DNA from: DATFVA01 sp963711455
GTDB taxonomy: Bacteria > Bacteroidota > Ignavibacteria > Ignavibacteriales > Ignavibacteriaceae
DNA: 64,000 bases
Assembly (NCBI GenBank): GCA_963711455.1
Contig: CAVQEH010000004.1
Span: 434,001-498,000, forward strand
Direction of reading: 5' to 3'
Shown one piece after another: positions 28,147 through 36,986 of this stretch. The first letter of the stretch is position 1. Every line of letters begins with the position of its first letter. Both the position numbers and the translations under genes were made by a program. Under the pieces are notes generated by a model that searched no databases, was not told where the DNA came from, and saw only the letters and a list, made by a program, of their open reading frames with translations.

Positions 28147-28623
28147 ATGACGGGTAATAAAATTAATAGAATCTACCCTTTCCTCCTTATTCCATTTCTT
28201 CTTCTGTACTTTCAATCGTGTGTATCAATAACACCATTCAGTGAAACTGCATACAGGCAGGCAGTCAGATTAAAAGTTGAATCTCTCGACCTGATGGGGA
28301 AAGCTACCGATGGCTACTCAAATCATACCGGGGAAATTGATTCACTAAAAATGAAGCTGGAGTTTGCATATGAATATGCAAAAGGAAGACCCGATAATGA
28401 GATAACAACCAAACAATGGGAAATAATGATTAATCCTGACAGAAATCTAATCGGCGGTTTTTTACGTATCTGGAAAGAAGATCTTATACTTTCCCCCGTA
28501 TTTGTTAACGAAGCTCAGGGAGTAATAGGTGATGCATTCGATACAATCATCGGATTGGAAAGCGGTAAAATTAAACCTTCTGATCTGCCTGTCGGGCAGT
28601 CAGAATTAAATAAGGATGAATAA
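28147..28623 (+). CDS. Small lipoprotein of unknown function, first of a lysozyme triad
   Basis: A 158-residue lipoprotein with a hydrophobic leader (YPFLLIPFLLLYFQSC) and lipobox Cys25. The mature part is mainly helical and charged (DSLKMKLEFAYEYAKGRPDN, VNEAQGVIGDAFDTIIGLES). I do not recognise the family. Its stop TAA overlaps the next ATG by one base (TAATG), so the two are probably translationally coupled. Together with the lysozyme gene it could form a peptidoglycan-remodelling or lysis cassette, but that is inference from context. Confidence 0.65.
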   Translation: MTGNKINRIYPFLLIPFLLLYFQSCVSITPFSETAYRQAVRLKVESLDLMGKATDGYSNHTGEIDSLKMKLEFAYEYAKGRPDNEITTKQWEIMINPDRNLIGGFLRIWKEDLILSPVFVNEAQGVIGDAFDTIIGLESGKIKPSDLPVGQSELNKDE

Positions 28624-28949
28624 TGAGTGACTTTTATATTTTCACAATAGAACTAAAGAAGCGCCTGATTGATCTTGCAGGTAATACCTATAGGAAATAC
28701 ACTTCACAGCTTTTAAAAGATGGAACTGCCTTTGCGTTTAAGCTTGAAGAAGACTTAAAAAAATGGATAGAAGACTATTCTATTCATGAAATGACGAAAG
28801 AGGAATTTCAATCCCTTGTTAAATCAAAAAAGGACCTTCTTGAAATGGAAGCATTGAAGCAGGAAGGGCTCGCTAAAACCGATATAAATAAGCTACGGAA
28901 TGGAATTATTGAAATAGTAGCAGAGACAGCAATTAAATTTCTTCTTTAA
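28623..28949 (+). CDS. Small helical cytoplasmic protein of unknown function
   Basis: A 108-residue, charged, mostly helical protein without signal peptide or clear membrane segment: IFTIELKKRLIDLAGNTYRK, AFKLEEDLKKWIEDYSIHEM and LRNGIIEIVAETAIKFLL. The ATG overlaps the upstream stop (TAATG), indicating coupled translation with the lipoprotein. The lysozyme gene follows after 30 bp. I do not recognise the family. Confidence 0.6.
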   Translation: MSDFYIFTIELKKRLIDLAGNTYRKYTSQLLKDGTAFAFKLEEDLKKWIEDYSIHEMTKEEFQSLVKSKKDLLEMEALKQEGLAKTDINKLRNGIIEIVAETAIKFLL

Positions 28950-28979
28950 AATAAATATAAATTAATTTTGGAGGTCAGG

Positions 28980-29804
28980 ATGCCCCGGCCAGTTTTAAGG
29001 TTAAATGATGGCTTTGATCATACATCCCCTCAGCTTAAAGATGATGTAAAAGAATTGCAGACCTTATTAAAAGGAAAGGGGTTCGATGTGGATCCCTCTG
29101 GACTTTTCGATAAAAATACCGAAGAGGCTGTTCAAAAATTTCAGAGAGATAACAACTTAGATGATGATGGAATTGTTGGATCGAATACATGGTCTGTACT
29201 GTTAGGGACAGTTCCTCCCGAAGAAAAAACTTTTATTGAAACTACTTTCTCATCGAACGACAGCTCATTATTGACGCAAATAATAGAAGCTGAAAAATAC
29301 AGAAACTTTATTGAAACTTCTGCAAAGAAATATAACTTCCAGCCTTCTGTTATTTGCGGGCTTGGTTCAAGAGAATCAGCCTGGGGAATTGCGTTGAAGC
29401 CGAATAATCCGGCAGGTACCGGAGATTTTATCAAGCGGAAATTCCCTACAGACTTCAGGCAGGGAGCTTTTCCCCCTGATGGAGGCGGGTATGGGAGAGG
29501 GTTGATGCAGGTAGATTTCGATGCTCACGAATTTGCCCGAAGCGGCAACTGGAAAGATCCTGCATCAAATATTGAGTACGGCTGCAGTGTACTTTCACAG
29601 AGTTATAACTATTTAATGAATAAAACAAACCTTAAGGGAAAAGATTTATTGCGTGCAGCAATTGCCGGCTACAATTGCGGTGCAGGAAACGTTCTTAAAA
29701 CGGTTAACGCCGGATTGGATGTAGATTACTATACCTTCGGAAGAGACTACTCAAAAGATGTTCTCAATCGTGCGGGATGGTTCCAGATGAAAGGGTGGGG
29801 ATAA
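28980..29804 (+). CDS. Peptidoglycan-binding lysozyme-like muramidase/transglycosylase
   Basis: About 274 residues. Residues about 15-76 are a PG_binding_1 domain (LKDDVKELQTLLKGKGF ... AVQKFQRDNNLDDDGIVGSN). The C-terminal lysozyme/SLT-like domain has the catalytic Glu in GLGSRESAWG (Glu132), the GRGLMQVDFDAHEF block like g-type lysozymes, and AAIAGYNCGAGNV. It should cut the glycan strands of peptidoglycan. There is no signal peptide, so it needs another exit route or lysis to reach the wall. That is typical of phage endolysins and tail lysozymes. The ATG at 28980 is chosen because GGAGG lies just before it; the upstream TTG at 28968 would place the site inside the gene. Confidence 0.85.
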   Translation: MPRPVLRLNDGFDHTSPQLKDDVKELQTLLKGKGFDVDPSGLFDKNTEEAVQKFQRDNNLDDDGIVGSNTWSVLLGTVPPEEKTFIETTFSSNDSSLLTQIIEAEKYRNFIETSAKKYNFQPSVICGLGSRESAWGIALKPNNPAGTGDFIKRKFPTDFRQGAFPPDGGGYGRGLMQVDFDAHEFARSGNWKDPASNIEYGCSVLSQSYNYLMNKTNLKGKDLLRAAIAGYNCGAGNVLKTVNAGLDVDYYTFGRDYSKDVLNRAGWFQMKGWG

Positions 29805-29896
29805 AGGATTGAAGATTTATGATTGAGGAATAAAAAAAACAAATTAATAATCATTAAAATGTTTACTAATTCAAAAATATCATCGTAATTAAATTG

Positions 29897-30163
29897 CTAT
29901 TTATATTCGATCTCTTTTGCTCTAAACGATTTTAAATCATAATTGTAAATCGCAAGAGTTTGATCCCTGACATTTTTCAAATAATATATGGCGGGATTAG
30001 TTATTTGTACAATTGACTTCAATGAGTCAAATGGAATCATGTAAATAAAATTAACCTCCTGCGGAACAGATTTTTTTTGTAACTCAATTGATAGACTCCC
30101 GTTGAATATAAATTGTAACCTGTTTGTACTATTCGCTATGAATCTGCATCCAACCCATAACCA
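29897..30163 (-). pseudogene. Open gene fragment without start, minus strand
   Basis: An 88-codon open frame runs from 30163 to a TAG at 29897. It reads like real protein (FIFNGSLSIELQKKSVPQEV, MIPFDSLKSIVQITNPAIYY, DQTLAIYNYDLKSF) but is preceded by a stop and has no start until an internal ATG. No family is recognised. It is probably the 3' end of a decayed gene. The rest of the 29805-30417 interval shows no other coding signal. Confidence 0.35.
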
Positions 30164-30417
30164 TTAAATAGAAACAGCAGCCTTAAAAGGAACACAAAAA
30201 AAAGTAAGAAATGTATCTCATATTTTTTTTTGAGACTGGTTGAGATCATCATTCTTTTAATAACAGGATTCTGCTTCTTATTAAAACGCTATTTTAAAAG
30301 AGAAACTATAATTAATATTAAACCTGATTGCATAATGGAGAGAAAGTTCAATTCGGTTTAATTTGACTTAATGACCTAGGGGATCCTTCCGCTTAAATTT
30401 TTTGACTATTTCCTTTT

Positions 30418-31941
30418 TTATTTCATCAGTATTAATTTTTTTGTATCAACAAAATTCCCGGCGATCAGCCTGTAGAAATAAACTCCGGCGGGATATTTGC
30501 TCCCATCAAGTTCTGTTTCGTATCTTCCGGCAGGTCTATATTCATCAATGAGCGTGATAATTTCTTTTCCCAGGACGTCATATATTTTCAGAGTCTGACG
30601 GGCAGCGACAGGCGAATGCCATTTTATTTTAGTCATTGGATTAAAAGGATTCGGATAGTTCTGGTATAAAATAAATTCTCCCGGCATTGAAATATCGACA
30701 TCAACCTCAGTACTATATTTTAGCGATCCGTCAAAATCAATCTGCTTTAAACGATAAACATAACTTCCTGATTCTAATTTTTTATCAACAAAAGAATAAT
30801 TATTTTCTTCTGTTGTAGTCCCATGTCCATTTACAAATCCAACCATCTCCCAATCATGTAATTTTGTAATCCTGGAATCTTTCAATCTTTCAACTTCAAA
30901 TCCTTTATTATTCGTCTCCGTAGCTGTCTGCCATTTTAAAATTACCGCATCCTTAACAAACTCTCCTGTAAAAGAGACAAGCTCAACCGGGATGCCGCCG
31001 TTATTTGTTCTCAGTATTATTCCTGATTCACCCACTATAGTTCCGTGAAAAGGATCGGTAAAGCAAACATTGATGAGCCACATATATGTTCCGCCCTGCT
31101 GGGTTTCCCACGACAGCCCTCCATCTGTTGTTCTTTGAATAATTCCATCACTGCAAACAATCGTTCCGTTATTTTCATCAGAAAAAGACACCGCATCCCA
31201 AAAATGACCATAACCCTCAGAAAGAAAAGCCCAGTTATCACCTGCATCTGTTGTTTTAAGTACCATATTAAAATAACCGACCGCGTAACCGGTATTTACA
31301 TCCATAAATGAGATACCAGTCAGATCGTGAGGAGCCCTGTTAATAAGGGGCCAAGGAATCGACTCATCGATCCAATTCTCTCCACCATCTGTAGTTCTTA
31401 AAATTGTGAGGCTTCCGCCCACAATAACGCCGTGTAGGGGATCTTTAAAACAAACATCATTCAGCGGATAATAAGTATTGCTTACCTGGCTTTGCCATGT
31501 ATAACCACCGTTAGTTGTTCTTACAATTATTCCCTCTGCACCGACAGCAGTTCCGTTGGCGGCATCCGAAAAGGACACAGCATTCAGCGCCCAAAACGTC
31601 CCGCTGTTTTGAAATGCCCAATTGTTACCGCTATCTGTCGTTCTGAGTATTGTTCCGCCTTCGCCCACAGCAAATCCATTGTATGCATTTATAAAACAGA
31701 CATCAAAAAAAACCAGGTTTGTATCTATCGACTGAGAAATCCAATGATTTCCCCCATCGGTTGTTCTCAATATTGTCCCATTCCATCCAACAATCCATCC
31801 GTCGAATTCATCTAAAAAACAAACGCTATAAAGCCATTCATCTGTACCGCTCGGCTGCTGGAACCATTGTGAAGAAGCACTGCCGGAAACTATAAATAAA
31901 ACTGTCAGCACTAAAACTGAAAATTTATAAAAGCACTTCAT
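30418..31941 (-). CDS. Secreted Ycf48/BNR-type beta-propeller protein with T9SS sorting domain
   Basis: About 507 residues. The signal peptide (FSVLVLTVLFIVSGSASSQ) is followed by seven or so repeats of about 42 residues with the pattern (A)VG..G.ILRTTDGG..W, for example IVGWNGTILRTTDGGNHW and AVGEGGTILRTTDSGNNW, forming a Ycf48-like propeller. Next come the shared module (PVELVSFTGEFVKDAVILKW ... YRLKQIDFDGSLKYST) and the sorting domain (YQNYPNPFNPMTKIKWHSP, KLILMK). The ATG at 31941 is chosen because GGAAAG lies 7 bases upstream; the frame is open to 31986. It is a convergently arranged paralogue of the gene at 34292, on the far side of the nuclease/HEPN island. The ligand is unknown. Confidence 0.85.
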   Translation of the reverse strand: MKCFYKFSVLVLTVLFIVSGSASSQWFQQPSGTDEWLYSVCFLDEFDGWIVGWNGTILRTTDGGNHWISQSIDTNLVFFDVCFINAYNGFAVGEGGTILRTTDSGNNWAFQNSGTFWALNAVSFSDAANGTAVGAEGIIVRTTNGGYTWQSQVSNTYYPLNDVCFKDPLHGVIVGGSLTILRTTDGGENWIDESIPWPLINRAPHDLTGISFMDVNTGYAVGYFNMVLKTTDAGDNWAFLSEGYGHFWDAVSFSDENNGTIVCSDGIIQRTTDGGLSWETQQGGTYMWLINVCFTDPFHGTIVGESGIILRTNNGGIPVELVSFTGEFVKDAVILKWQTATETNNKGFEVERLKDSRITKLHDWEMVGFVNGHGTTTEENNYSFVDKKLESGSYVYRLKQIDFDGSLKYSTEVDVDISMPGEFILYQNYPNPFNPMTKIKWHSPVAARQTLKIYDVLGKEIITLIDEYRPAGRYETELDGSKYPAGVYFYRLIAGNFVDTKKLILMK

Positions 31942-32379
31942 TATACTTTCCATTATTAAAATGATTAAATGTTTCGGTGGTTGCAATTTGATTATTTGTG
32001 AATCTTCAATCCGGATTATGCTAAGCTATAAAAGCATTTTTCTTCAAAATCAAACGGGAGTTCCGGAAAGCATTCAGGAAGGCTATTCATAATTTCAACT
32101 CTGATTTCTCTCCCTAAAATCAAAATAAATTTTAAGAACCCTGTATAGTTACAGCAAATAATTCGGATTTGCAATCAGTTCATGGGTTATTTGTTGGCGA
32201 CTGCATTTGTTTGTGTGAAATTAAATTGGGAACGATAGCGACAGTTTTAGATAGAGTTTGATAAATTATATAGGTTTAACTCATTACCCCCATAAATCAA
32301 TTAAGTTCTTTTCTCTAAGTAAACATTTCTGTAATTTTTATAGAATAATTTTTTGGGAAATCATAAATAGGGATTCAAT
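31942..32379. other. Intergenic left border of the nuclease/HEPN island
   Basis: This 438-bp region lies between the divergent propeller gene (minus) and the nuclease-like gene (plus). No open frame, tRNA or IS end is seen. It holds the promoters of both directions. I found no repeat matching the right border of the island. Confidence 0.35.
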
Positions 32380-33300
32380 ATGAAAAATTCAATACTTAGT
32401 CATACTTACCAATTGCAATGGAAAGACAATAATCTATTTGATCCAAAGGTGAAAGATAATATAGGTAAGAAAGTACAGTTGCACGCAGAAATAGATAATG
32501 CTTGTAGTAGCGCTGCTGCTTGTTTAAATGTTATGGGAGACTTAAATAAATATCCAAATGATCTATTAAACTTTCTGAATGGTTTTGAATTAAATATACA
32601 AGAACTAATACCCTTTCCAACTGGAATATCATTGGGGAAAGAAATCTACGATGATATAGGATATGTAATCTTTGAATGGATTGGATCAAGCAAATCTACT
32701 ATCAATGAAGTTGGTGGGAGTAGAGGACAAAGAAAGACAAGTATTGATGCATTTATACTTGGACTTATAGACAATAAAGTAACACAGATTCTTATTGAAT
32801 GGAAATTCACAGAATCTTATTCTGCTCAAGAACAATTGCAAAGATTTGCTGGATTAAGAGGTATTGAAAGAATAAGAAGGTACAGTTCTGTTCTTAAAAA
32901 AATGAGAGGCAAAGATATTTTTCCATTTAATATGTCTACCGAAGGTGGATTAGGTTTGTATGATTTAGGGTATGAACCTTTTTATCAACTTTTAAGGATG
33001 CATCTTTTAGCCAAAACTACTACGCCATTAAAACTGAATGATAAAATATTAATTCAAGACTATAGGATAGTTCATCTTTCACATTCAGAAAATAAAGAGT
33101 TAAATATTCTAAAAGAAAATCAAATTAAATTGTGCCCGGGGTTGATGAAATATGAGGGTCAAAAATTACATACAGTTTGGAATGATTACATACTCAGTGA
33201 TTTTGAAAAGAAAAAATTTAGAGGTGGTTATTGGAATAAAAGTTTGAACTTAATTACAGAAACAAACCTCAATTCCTATTTGGTTAATAGATATTCCTAA
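32380..33300 (+). CDS. PD-(D/E)XK nuclease-like protein (PGN_0703-type putative restriction endonuclease)
   Basis: A 306-residue cytoplasmic protein. The core reads SIDAFILGLI (Asp123) followed after 16 residues by ILIEWKFTESY (Glu140, Lys142), the D...ExK arrangement of PD-(D/E)XK nucleases. An upstream block, NACSSAAACLNVMGDL, resembles the 'SSQAlc-NLFG' stretch of PGN_0703-family putative restriction endonucleases, and EWKFTESY matches their KYTE-like motif. No methyltransferase gene is adjacent. The gene is more AT-rich than its neighbours and is followed after 42 bp by a HEPN-motif gene, which suggests a transferred defence pair. DNA cleavage is a family-based prediction. Confidence 0.68.
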   Translation: MKNSILSHTYQLQWKDNNLFDPKVKDNIGKKVQLHAEIDNACSSAAACLNVMGDLNKYPNDLLNFLNGFELNIQELIPFPTGISLGKEIYDDIGYVIFEWIGSSKSTINEVGGSRGQRKTSIDAFILGLIDNKVTQILIEWKFTESYSAQEQLQRFAGLRGIERIRRYSSVLKKMRGKDIFPFNMSTEGGLGLYDLGYEPFYQLLRMHLLAKTTTPLKLNDKILIQDYRIVHLSHSENKELNILKENQIKLCPGLMKYEGQKLHTVWNDYILSDFEKKKFRGGYWNKSLNLITETNLNSYLVNRYS

Positions 33301-33342
33301 TTAAGTCTTAATTCATTTATTTATTTTATATGGGTATTTAAA

Positions 33343-34086
33343 ATGTCTGGTTTTGCAAATTATTTTTCAGAATTAGCTAAGCTTCAATGGTTTGATCCAG
33401 AAGTATTCAAAGAAGATTCTGAAGTATCACTTGATGTTTGTGGTTTTGTTTTAGCACTTGCCCTTATATTTAATGATATTAAAAATATAGCTTTGTTTAA
33501 TCAAGTATTGAATGAAAGTAAACCTGAAGGAACATTTGTAGAATCTAAAGAATGGGGAGAGTTCTCAGCCCTTGAACATTTTATTGATAGATTAACTATT
33601 GGAATACTACATGAATTATTTAATCTGATAAAGAATAACAAAAAAGTGTTGGAAGATGATTTTTTAAATTCTATTATTAAATCGATACCCAATAAATTCA
33701 GAGAACATTGGCTAACAATTGTAGATACATCTTTTGAAAAATATAGTAATAATAAACTATCAAACGCCCTTATGATAATTAGAAACAAAGTAGCATTTCA
33801 TTATGATTCCAAAGTAATTTTAAATGGATATAAATATTTCTTTGAAAAAGATGAGACTAAAGATAAAGCATTTATATCAAGAGGAAGAAATATGCCAGAA
33901 TCCAGATTTTATTTTGCCGATGCGGCAGCACAAGGCTGTATACAAATAACATATGGTTCTAAGGATACTAGTTTTTTCAATAGTTCAATAGGGGAAACCC
34001 TGCAAAAGATTAATCTTGCTTTATGGCATCTCATAAACAATTTTATTACTAGAAGAGGTTTTGCATTCAGGGAATTCAGAAAGTAG
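33343..34086 (+). CDS. Uncharacterised helical protein with HEPN-type R-x5-H motif
   Basis: A 247-residue all-helical protein without signal peptide. Residues 147-153 read RNKVAFH, the R-x(4-6)-H motif of HEPN ribonucleases. It follows a helix (NALMIIRNKVAFHYDSK) as in that fold, where one helix of the bundle carries this motif. The rest (KVLEDDFLNSIIKSI, TLQKINLALWHLINNF) is compatible with a helical bundle. HEPN proteins are common RNA-cleaving toxins or effectors in defence and toxin-antitoxin systems, often paired with a second gene. It lies 42 bp after the nuclease-like gene and shares its AT-rich composition. Whether it is an active RNase or a structural HEPN relative is unknown. Confidence 0.55.
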   Translation: MSGFANYFSELAKLQWFDPEVFKEDSEVSLDVCGFVLALALIFNDIKNIALFNQVLNESKPEGTFVESKEWGEFSALEHFIDRLTIGILHELFNLIKNNKKVLEDDFLNSIIKSIPNKFREHWLTIVDTSFEKYSNNKLSNALMIIRNKVAFHYDSKVILNGYKYFFEKDETKDKAFISRGRNMPESRFYFADAAAQGCIQITYGSKDTSFFNSSIGETLQKINLALWHLINNFITRRGFAFREFRK

Positions 34087-34291
34087 TAACTATCACTCAA
34101 AAGGTATTGATTTCCAATTCTCTCCACTAAAACCTTTCAAAACCCTTCTAAAACACCATATCCTTTTCTCTTATCTGCATTTAAACAGAGTTTGCGGTTC
34201 CATTTCCCGGAAATGTTCATTTATAAACTGGCCGGCATTTCTTGACAATAAAACGTTCAATAGATAAGTTTACAACAGGAGGAGAAAAATT

Positions 34292-36385
34292 ATGAAAGCT
34301 TTATTAAAGGGAACCGTACTCGCTTTATTTTTAACTCAAATTATTTCCGCTCAATGGTATTGGCAAAATCCCCTGCCATATGGATGCAATTTATACTACT
34401 CGGTAAAATTTGTTTCCCCAACAACCGGGTGGATTGCAGGAAGCGGCGGAGTAATTCTTAAAACAACCGATGGAGGAACTTCCTGGTTATTCCAGGAAAG
34501 CGGAATTGCGATTGCCGTAAAGGATATTGCTTTTTTTGATTCAAATAACGGGGTGGCTATTGGCCCTTCGGGTGGAATACTTCGAACGACGAATGGTGGA
34601 ATAAACTGGTTCACACAATCAGTTTCCCCCTTTCTAAATGGAATCTGCTGTTCCGATATCGATCATGGTACTGCAGTTGGCTTGCTGGGGAAAATCTTTA
34701 GCACTACCGACGGCGGGGAAAATTGGATAGAGAGGCAAAGCGGAGCAGGCAACTCATTAATAGCAGTATCCTTTTCAGATTCGATTTATGGAACGGCAGT
34801 GGGCGGAGGTACTATTCTGAGAACAACAGATGGAGGAGTTACATGGTTTTCACAGGAGAGCGGGAGTATATTTCCTTTAAATGGTGTTTCATTCATAAAC
34901 GAAAATTTCGGAATTATTGTTGGACATTCGGGAACAATTCTTAGAACAACCAATGGAGGAACAACCTGGTCCACACAGGTAAGCGGTACTTCAAATAATC
35001 TTAATAAAGTATTTTTATTTGATGAAGAAATTGGATTTGCAACTGGATCAAACGGAACAATATTAAAAACAACTGATGGTGGAATTACCTGGTCTTCCCA
35101 GGAGAGCGGTACTACTATTGATTTGAACGGAGTCGCTTTTACAAATGAAAATACAGGTATTATTGTAGGAGCATTAGGTAAAATATTGCGTACTACTAAC
35201 GGGGGCTTAAACTGGACTTTCCCTCCTAATATAACCTTACAGACACTTCGTGGAAGCATAGCTATAAATAATACAGTAACGGTTGTGGGTGATTCAGGAG
35301 TAATTCTCAGGTCTTCGGATGGTGGAGACTCCTGGAATTTTCAATCCGGTGGTACGGGTAGTTGGCTGCAGGGAATATCTTTTATAAACGAGAATACAGG
35401 AACAACAGTTGGAACAGGCGGGACAATCCTCAGAACAACCGATGGTGGAGAAAGCTGGCTGTCTCAAAACAGCGGGACAACGCGTCAGCTATATGGTGTA
35501 GATTTTATAGATGAAAATAATGGAACTGTGGTAGGTCAGTTGGGAACAATACTCAGAACTACTAATGGAGGGGAAGATTGGATTTCACAATCGATACCGG
35601 AATCTGTCTGGTTAGGCGGAGTTTCTTTTGGCAGCAGTACTAACGGAATTATTGTTGGTCAGGCATCTACAATATATAATACAACTGATGGCGGAATGAC
35701 CTGGATAAACAGATCGAACCTGACCCAGGCTTCCCTGTATTCTGTATGTTTTGTAAATGATAATACAGCAATAGCTGTAGGCGATGGAACAATTCTTAAA
35801 ACAACTGACGGTGGCGTAACCTGGGGATCACAAATCAGTGGGACAAGTTATGGCCTATTGTATGTGAATTTTACAAGCGAAGAAATTGGAACAGCCGTAG
35901 GATTATATGGGACAATATTAAGAACAACCGATGGCGGCTCAAACTGGATACTCCAAACAAGTAATTGTGCTCAGGATTTAAGAAGTGTTTCTTTTACAGA
36001 TGCAAATAATGGAATAGCAGTTGGTGTTGGAGGGACTATACTTAGAACAACTAACGGCGGCGTTACTTTCATTGCAGTAGATAAGATTGATCCTGTCACG
36101 GATAATTTTTATTTAAGCCAGAATTTTCCAAATCCCTTTAACCCGGAAACAAAATTAAAATACTTTGTTCCGCAGACATTAAAAGTAATAATAAAAGTAT
36201 ATGATATTCTTGGACGAGAAATCAGGACTTTAATTAATGAAGAGAAACCTGCCGGTAATTATGAAATGAATTTTAATGCGGGTAATCTGCCGAGCGGAAT
36301 TTATTTCTGCAGGATGCAGGCCGTGCCAAGTGGCAGGCAAGCAGGATCATTCAGTATAATAAAGAAGATGATCCTTTTAAAATAA
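34292..36385 (+). CDS. Secreted Ycf48/BNR-type double propeller with T9SS sorting domain
   Basis: A 697-residue secreted protein. The signal peptide (LALFLTQIISAQ) leads to about fourteen repeats of the type G(T)AVG..GTILRTTDGG.(T/N)W, enough for two seven-bladed propellers. The C-terminus is a sorting domain: SQNFPNPFNPETKLKYFVPQ, VYDILGREIRTLINEEKPAG and IIKKMILLK. It lacks the PVELTSF module found in most neighbours. An extra phrase (AVPSGRQAG) interrupts the last strands; see the palindrome at 36321. The AGGAGGAG ribosome-binding site is strong. It is a paralogue of the minus-strand gene at 30418. Confidence 0.87.
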   Translation: MKALLKGTVLALFLTQIISAQWYWQNPLPYGCNLYYSVKFVSPTTGWIAGSGGVILKTTDGGTSWLFQESGIAIAVKDIAFFDSNNGVAIGPSGGILRTTNGGINWFTQSVSPFLNGICCSDIDHGTAVGLLGKIFSTTDGGENWIERQSGAGNSLIAVSFSDSIYGTAVGGGTILRTTDGGVTWFSQESGSIFPLNGVSFINENFGIIVGHSGTILRTTNGGTTWSTQVSGTSNNLNKVFLFDEEIGFATGSNGTILKTTDGGITWSSQESGTTIDLNGVAFTNENTGIIVGALGKILRTTNGGLNWTFPPNITLQTLRGSIAINNTVTVVGDSGVILRSSDGGDSWNFQSGGTGSWLQGISFINENTGTTVGTGGTILRTTDGGESWLSQNSGTTRQLYGVDFIDENNGTVVGQLGTILRTTNGGEDWISQSIPESVWLGGVSFGSSTNGIIVGQASTIYNTTDGGMTWINRSNLTQASLYSVCFVNDNTAIAVGDGTILKTTDGGVTWGSQISGTSYGLLYVNFTSEEIGTAVGLYGTILRTTDGGSNWILQTSNCAQDLRSVSFTDANNGIAVGVGGTILRTTNGGVTFIAVDKIDPVTDNFYLSQNFPNPFNPETKLKYFVPQTLKVIIKVYDILGREIRTLINEEKPAGNYEMNFNAGNLPSGIYFCRMQAVPSGRQAGSFSIIKKMILLK
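36321..36343 (+). repeat. In-frame micro-palindrome inside a T9SS domain
   Basis: The stretch CCGTGCCAAGTGGCAGGCAA, with the hairpin TGCCA-AG-TGGCA, adds about nine codons (AVPSGRQAG) between the strand 'FCRMQ' and 'SFSIIKKMILLK' of the sorting domain. All the other sorting domains in this window run straight through this point. It looks like an inserted short repeat unit kept in frame. Confidence 0.5.
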
Positions 36386-36403
36386 TATTTCAAACCTTTT
36401 GTT

Positions 36404-36433
36404 GGTCTCTCTCAATCCATATTGATAGAGACC
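36404..36433 (+). terminator. Terminator-like hairpin after the double-propeller gene
   Basis: GGTCTCT-C-TCAAT / ATTGA-T-AGAGACC forms a 12-bp stem with one mismatch and a four-base loop, 18 bp past the stop codon. The tail is only weakly T-rich (TTCTC). Confidence 0.6.
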
Positions 36434-36528
36434 TTCTCAACCCACCCAGATCTCATCGATTCTAAAATTAAAGTTAAATGAAATAAGATATCATTGTACA
36501 GGTTTACTATTTTTCTTAATTTTGCCCC

Positions 36529-36601
36529 GCACCCTTAGCTCAGTTGGTAGAGCATCTGACTCTTAATCAGCAGGTCACCGGTTCGAGCCCGGTAGGGTGT
36601 A
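36529..36601 (+). tRNA. tRNA-Lys (anticodon CTT)
   Basis: A 73-base cloverleaf. The acceptor arms are GCACCCT and AGGGTGT (one G-U at the first pair), the D-arm is GCTC-AGTTGGTA-GAGC and the anticodon stem-loop is CTGA-CTCTTAA-TCAG with anticodon CTT. The variable loop is short and the T-arm is ACCGG-TTCGAGC-CCGGT. The discriminator base is A and the CCA end is not encoded. The anticodon reads AAG codons for lysine. It stands alone, not in an RNA cluster, and shows no integrase or attachment-site duplicate beside it. Confidence 0.97.
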
Positions 36602-36986
36602 CAAAATTGTTTGTAGTTAGTTGAATATTGATTATTGAGCGTTAACTTTTTGTGTAATTTGATTTTCATTGTTCAGTTAACAATTTTCAATTCATAAGTT
36701 TACCCCGTTCAACACTGCTTCACTTTTATTATTAAGGTCACCCTTGAAATTTATTCCTTTTCGCCTTTGTAACATTTGACAGGTAAAAACTATTGTTTTC
36801 AGGCAGTTGTTTTGTTCAAAATATTTTTGCAAATTATTGTGCAATCATTATTAAAAATTCAGAGTATATTTTTACACATTCGTTGTTGTAATTTCATTTC
36901 CAGGACTCGTCGTTTTTCTGATTCCAGAATTTATTTTAAACCGGATCTAATTACTTATTAAATAATTATTCAGAGGTTTATTCTGT
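36602..36986. other. Intergenic region between tRNA-Lys and the inhibitor-like lipoprotein
   Basis: A 385-bp AT-rich stretch. It includes two GTTAAC sites about 35 bp apart and a 61-codon open frame (36776-36961) with no ribosome-binding site and poor protein character, which I do not accept as a gene. It probably carries the promoter of the lipoprotein-subtilase pair. Confidence 0.35.

Noticed and set aside
34061..34267. 68-codon open frame overlapping the end of the HEPN-motif gene
   Set aside because: It has no ribosome-binding site, an odd composition and overlaps the upstream gene; it is probably chance.
34440..36060. Tandem array within the double-propeller gene considered as a CRISPR or DNA satellite
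   Set aside because: The repeats are diverged codon-level copies of the TTDGG blade motif with no constant repeat/spacer pattern; they are protein repeats.
36529..36601. tRNA-Lys as an attachment site for the nuclease/HEPN island
   Set aside because: The island lies 2.4 kb away on the far side of an intact gene. No integrase gene and no partial tRNA copy was seen.
36776..36961. 61-codon open frame after tRNA-Lys
   Set aside because: The composition is not protein-like, there is no ribosome-binding site, and it lies in the promoter region of the lipoprotein-subtilase pair.
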